A stretch of 25,027 nt of DNA from an uncultured Clostridium sp. GTDB lineage: Bacteria > Bacillota > Clostridia > TANB77 > CAG-508. The translations under genes and the position numbers were made by a program. Every line of letters begins with the position of its first letter. The first letter of the stretch is position 1. Of the stretch, positions 23,066-25,027 are shown in pieces. Where the stretch lies: the NCBI GenBank assembly GCA_900552135.1, contig URYN01000015.1:1-25027 (forward strand), read 5' to 3'. The notes under the pieces were generated by a model that was not told where the DNA came from, searched no databases, and was given only the letters and a program-made list of their open reading frames with translations.

Positions 23066-23770
23066 TTAAAATTTAGTGAAATTTTGAAAAAATCTTACAA
23101 TGCCTTTAAAAATTCCTATCACAACATTTACTAATATTCTTACAACTACATTTGAATTATATACATTTAGCATATAAGCATGCGTTGGAGGGATTATCCA
23201 TAATAAACAGATTATTATTGCTACAGCAACAAGTACCAATAATACCGTAAGAAAATCTTTAAAAGTCCATTTATGCTTTATTTTAAATCCTAAACTTCTA
23301 AAGTAATTTTCATACTGTTTTCTATATTCTTCACTTGCTTCTTTTTGTATTTTCTTTGCAGTTCTCTTTTGCTCTTTTTTACTTAAATTTGCAAATTCAT
23401 TTCTCCAGTCTCTATCATATTCATTGGGCTGTTGGTTGTAATTTTCTTGTGTAACATTTGGTTGATTATAATATTCTTGATTTTTTCTTTCGTATCCAGT
23501 CTCTTGATAATATGTTGGATTTTCAGTACTTCTTGCATTTTGTTCTTCTTGTTGTTGCAATTTATAATCGTATTCTGCCTTCTTTTTTTCATTTCCTAAA
23601 ACACTATATGCTTCATTTATTTTTTTCATTTTTTCTTCGGCTATTTTTTTATCTTCCTCAGTCATTTGCAAATCTGGATGGTATTTTTTTGCAAGTGTTT
23701 TATATGCTTTCTCAATTATTTCTTTTGAGGCTTTTCGGCTTACCTCTAATATATCGTATAATGTTTCCAC
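23066..23770 (-). CDS. Membrane-anchored J-domain (DnaJ-like) protein
   Basis: 234 aa. The J domain fills about residues 2-70: YDILEVSRKASKEIIEKAY, HPD at 31-33 and KINEAYSVLGNEKKKAEYD. A Gln/Asn/Tyr-rich linker (about 70-125) and a charged helix follow, then two hydrophobic segments near the C-terminus (about 172-193 and 205-223). The glycine-rich and zinc-finger regions of true DnaJ are missing. It probably recruits DnaK to the membrane from the cytoplasmic side. The start is GTG, behind GGTGGAGG. Confidence 0.88.
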   Translation of the reverse strand: METLYDILEVSRKASKEIIEKAYKTLAKKYHPDLQMTEEDKKIAEEKMKKINEAYSVLGNEKKKAEYDYKLQQQEEQNARSTENPTYYQETGYERKNQEYYNQPNVTQENYNQQPNEYDRDWRNEFANLSKKEQKRTAKKIQKEASEEYRKQYENYFRSLGFKIKHKWTFKDFLTVLLVLVAVAIIICLLWIIPPTHAYMLNVYNSNVVVRILVNVVIGIFKGIVRFFQNFTKF

Positions 23771-23788
23771 TTTTCCTCCACCGGTTTT

Positions 23789-23816
23789 ATTATATGGTTA
23801 GTATATCATAGTTGAA
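23789..23816 (-). promoter_or_regulatory. Candidate promoter of the J-domain gene
   Basis: TTCAAC (23816-23811), 16 bp, TATAAT (23794-23789). The -10 is good, the -35 weak. Confidence 0.45.
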
Positions 23817-23858
23817 AATTAATGTACAGAAATTTTTGGAAATTCCATAAGAAAAGAA

Positions 23859-23933
23859 CTGAAATTTTGCTTTTTATTAAACCGAGTTGGTTTAATAAAT
23901 TTTAAAATTTCAGTCCTTGATAGTTATGATTTA
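23859..23933 (-). terminator. Long two-part hairpin after the surface protein gene
   Basis: The outer arms ACTGAAATTTT and AAAATTTCAGT enclose the inner stem TTATTAAACC/GGTTTAATAA with loop GAGTT. On the minus strand TTCTTTTCTT follows. It probably ends the transcript of the surface protein gene at 23973. Confidence 0.65.
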
Positions 23934-23972
23934 ATATACTAACATCATGTCAATTTAGGATATAACCTATTA

Positions 23973-25027
23973 TTACGGATCATAATAAGTGCTTCCTGTT
24001 TTACAGTTTATCCATGCTTTTCTTACTAAAGTTCTAGTTCCATCAGTATTTGTAATTACAACGTATACATACACCTTTTTACTCATAGCACTTGAATCTA
24101 CCGGCATATTTAATCTATACGATCCTCCACTTACAACAGTAGCAGAAAATTCTCGAACTTTATAGCTATTGTCCCCCTCAACTCTATAATATGCTGTGAA
24201 AGTCTTTGTAGTTGACGAACCTGTTGGAATAGAATTCAACTGATACTGTACTGTATAAGTACTTGTATCAATAACAAGTGTATTATGTCCCCTTCCTGAT
24301 GTATAATTGAATGCATTTATATTAGTTACATTATGTGTAGAATAACTATAAGTTGTCGAACCATTTTTCAATCTTACATATACTGCAGTGTTTTCATATA
24401 CTGCAATAGAAGATATGTCTTCCCAATTTGATTCTACAGTTGGGTCTTCCATTGTAATTTGAACAGTATAACCTGATTGTGGTGATCGTGCTGTTACTGT
24501 TACAGGTCCATTTGTTGCGCTGTAGGTGTCTTGAGTAATAATTGGTGAATATGCGTCTGTTGCCCATTGTGCATATAGCGTTATATTACTGCTTGGATAG
24601 TAATATTCTCCCGCACTTCCCGCTTTGCTTCCTCCAGATGAATATGTGTACCAACCTTTAAATGTATAGCCACTTCTTGTTGCCGTTGGTAAATATGCTC
24701 CATTTTGATAATAACTTGCTGTAACTGTTCCATTTCCATTTCCAAATGTGTATGTTTGTCCTGATACGCTTCCATATCCTCTCGTTACAGTCCAGCTGTT
24801 GAAGCTATAAGATGTTGTTAAGCTACTGGTTGAGCAATAACCATTATTTGCATTAAATTTTATCGTGTAACCACTTGGTGGGTAAGGATTTAACATCTTA
24901 ACAGTTGTTCCTGGTGTTCCTGTAATACTGGTTTCTCCTGCTGCAGTTCCTGCTCCTGCGTTTATTGTCAAGGTGTACTCCGCTGAAGCATCTTTCTCCC
25001 ATTGTGCATATATTGTTGTTCCATTTG
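23973..25027 (-). CDS. Surface protein with InlB/Flg_new-type repeats, C-terminal part
   Basis: 350 codons are visible; the frame is open to the right edge, so the true start lies outside. The TTG at 24971 is an internal Leu codon. Two repeat units of the Listeria-Bacteroides type are seen: one ends TTIYAQWEKDASAEY and the second is GYTFKGWYTYSSGG...ITLYAQW. Several Ser/Thr/Tyr-rich beta-sheet segments follow to the end, KTGSTYYDP. Such repeats occur in long secreted or wall-bound adhesins. The C-terminus has no LPXTG motif and no membrane anchor, so attachment must come from elsewhere or the protein is released. Confidence 0.85.
   Translation of the reverse strand, partial: NGTTIYAQWEKDASAEYTLTINAGAGTAAGETSITGTPGTTVKMLNPYPPSGYTIKFNANNGYCSTSSLTTSYSFNSWTVTRGYGSVSGQTYTFGNGNGTVTASYYQNGAYLPTATRSGYTFKGWYTYSSGGSKAGSAGEYYYPSSNITLYAQWATDAYSPIITQDTYSATNGPVTVTARSPQSGYTVQITMEDPTVESNWEDISSIAVYENTAVYVRLKNGSTTYSYSTHNVTNINAFNYTSGRGHNTLVIDTSTYTVQYQLNSIPTGSSTTKTFTAYYRVEGDNSYKVREFSATVVSGGSYRLNMPVDSSAMSKKVYVYVVITNTDGTRTLVRKAWINCKTGSTYYDP

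Overview
The window looks like a chromosomal segment of a low-GC, anaerobic Bacillota, most likely class Clostridia. The composition is strongly AT-rich, ribosome binding sites are strong AGGAGG types, and the genes include an [FeFe]-hydrogenase, a sortase, a 2,4-diaminopentanoate-dehydrogenase-like protein and prepilin-like surface proteins. A gut or host-associated source is an inference only. Identifications rest on motif reading, not on database searches.

Left part (1-7,720): a paralogous array. Four minus-strand genes (one cut by the left edge) share a prepilin-like N-terminus, a conserved stalk and, in the three visible in full, BspA-type leucine-rich repeats. All four have the same promoter (TTGAAA, 17 bp, TAAGAT or TAATAT). 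One unit carries an intact plus-strand GtrII-like membrane glycosyltransferase gene. Two other intergenic gaps hold short deletion remnants of that gene, so the array arose by duplication of an LRR plus gtr unit followed by loss of gtr.

Middle part (7,767-13,580): tRNA-His and tRNA-Gln, a membrane-anchored sortase, two tiny cysteine-rich one-helix proteins not covered by ordinary gene calls, a monofunctional peptidoglycan glycosyltransferase, an Rrf2/IscR-type regulator in an operon with a Thg1-like (3'-5' tRNA polymerase superfamily) protein, and a short [FeFe]-hydrogenase. Next comes a tRNA-Met/tRNA-Tyr operon. The tRNA-Tyr gene is interrupted in the anticodon loop by a 220-nt group I intron, the most striking element here.

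Right part (13,696-25,027): rimO and a CapA-like gene in an operon; a plus-strand putative papain-like (C39-like) protein of different base composition with its own promoter and GC-rich terminator; an ABC transporter pair of the MacB/FtsX type whose permease has a very long coiled coil; the dehydrogenase; a membrane-anchored J-domain protein; and the C-terminal part of a repeat-containing surface protein cut by the right edge.

Most genes concern the cell envelope: pilin-like adhesins, sortase, peptidoglycan synthesis, a CapA-like protein, an FtsX-type transporter and a surface repeat protein. tRNA biology forms a second theme: an intron-bearing tRNA-Tyr, a tRNA-His with encoded G-1 and an acceptor-stem mismatch, and a Thg1-like protein.
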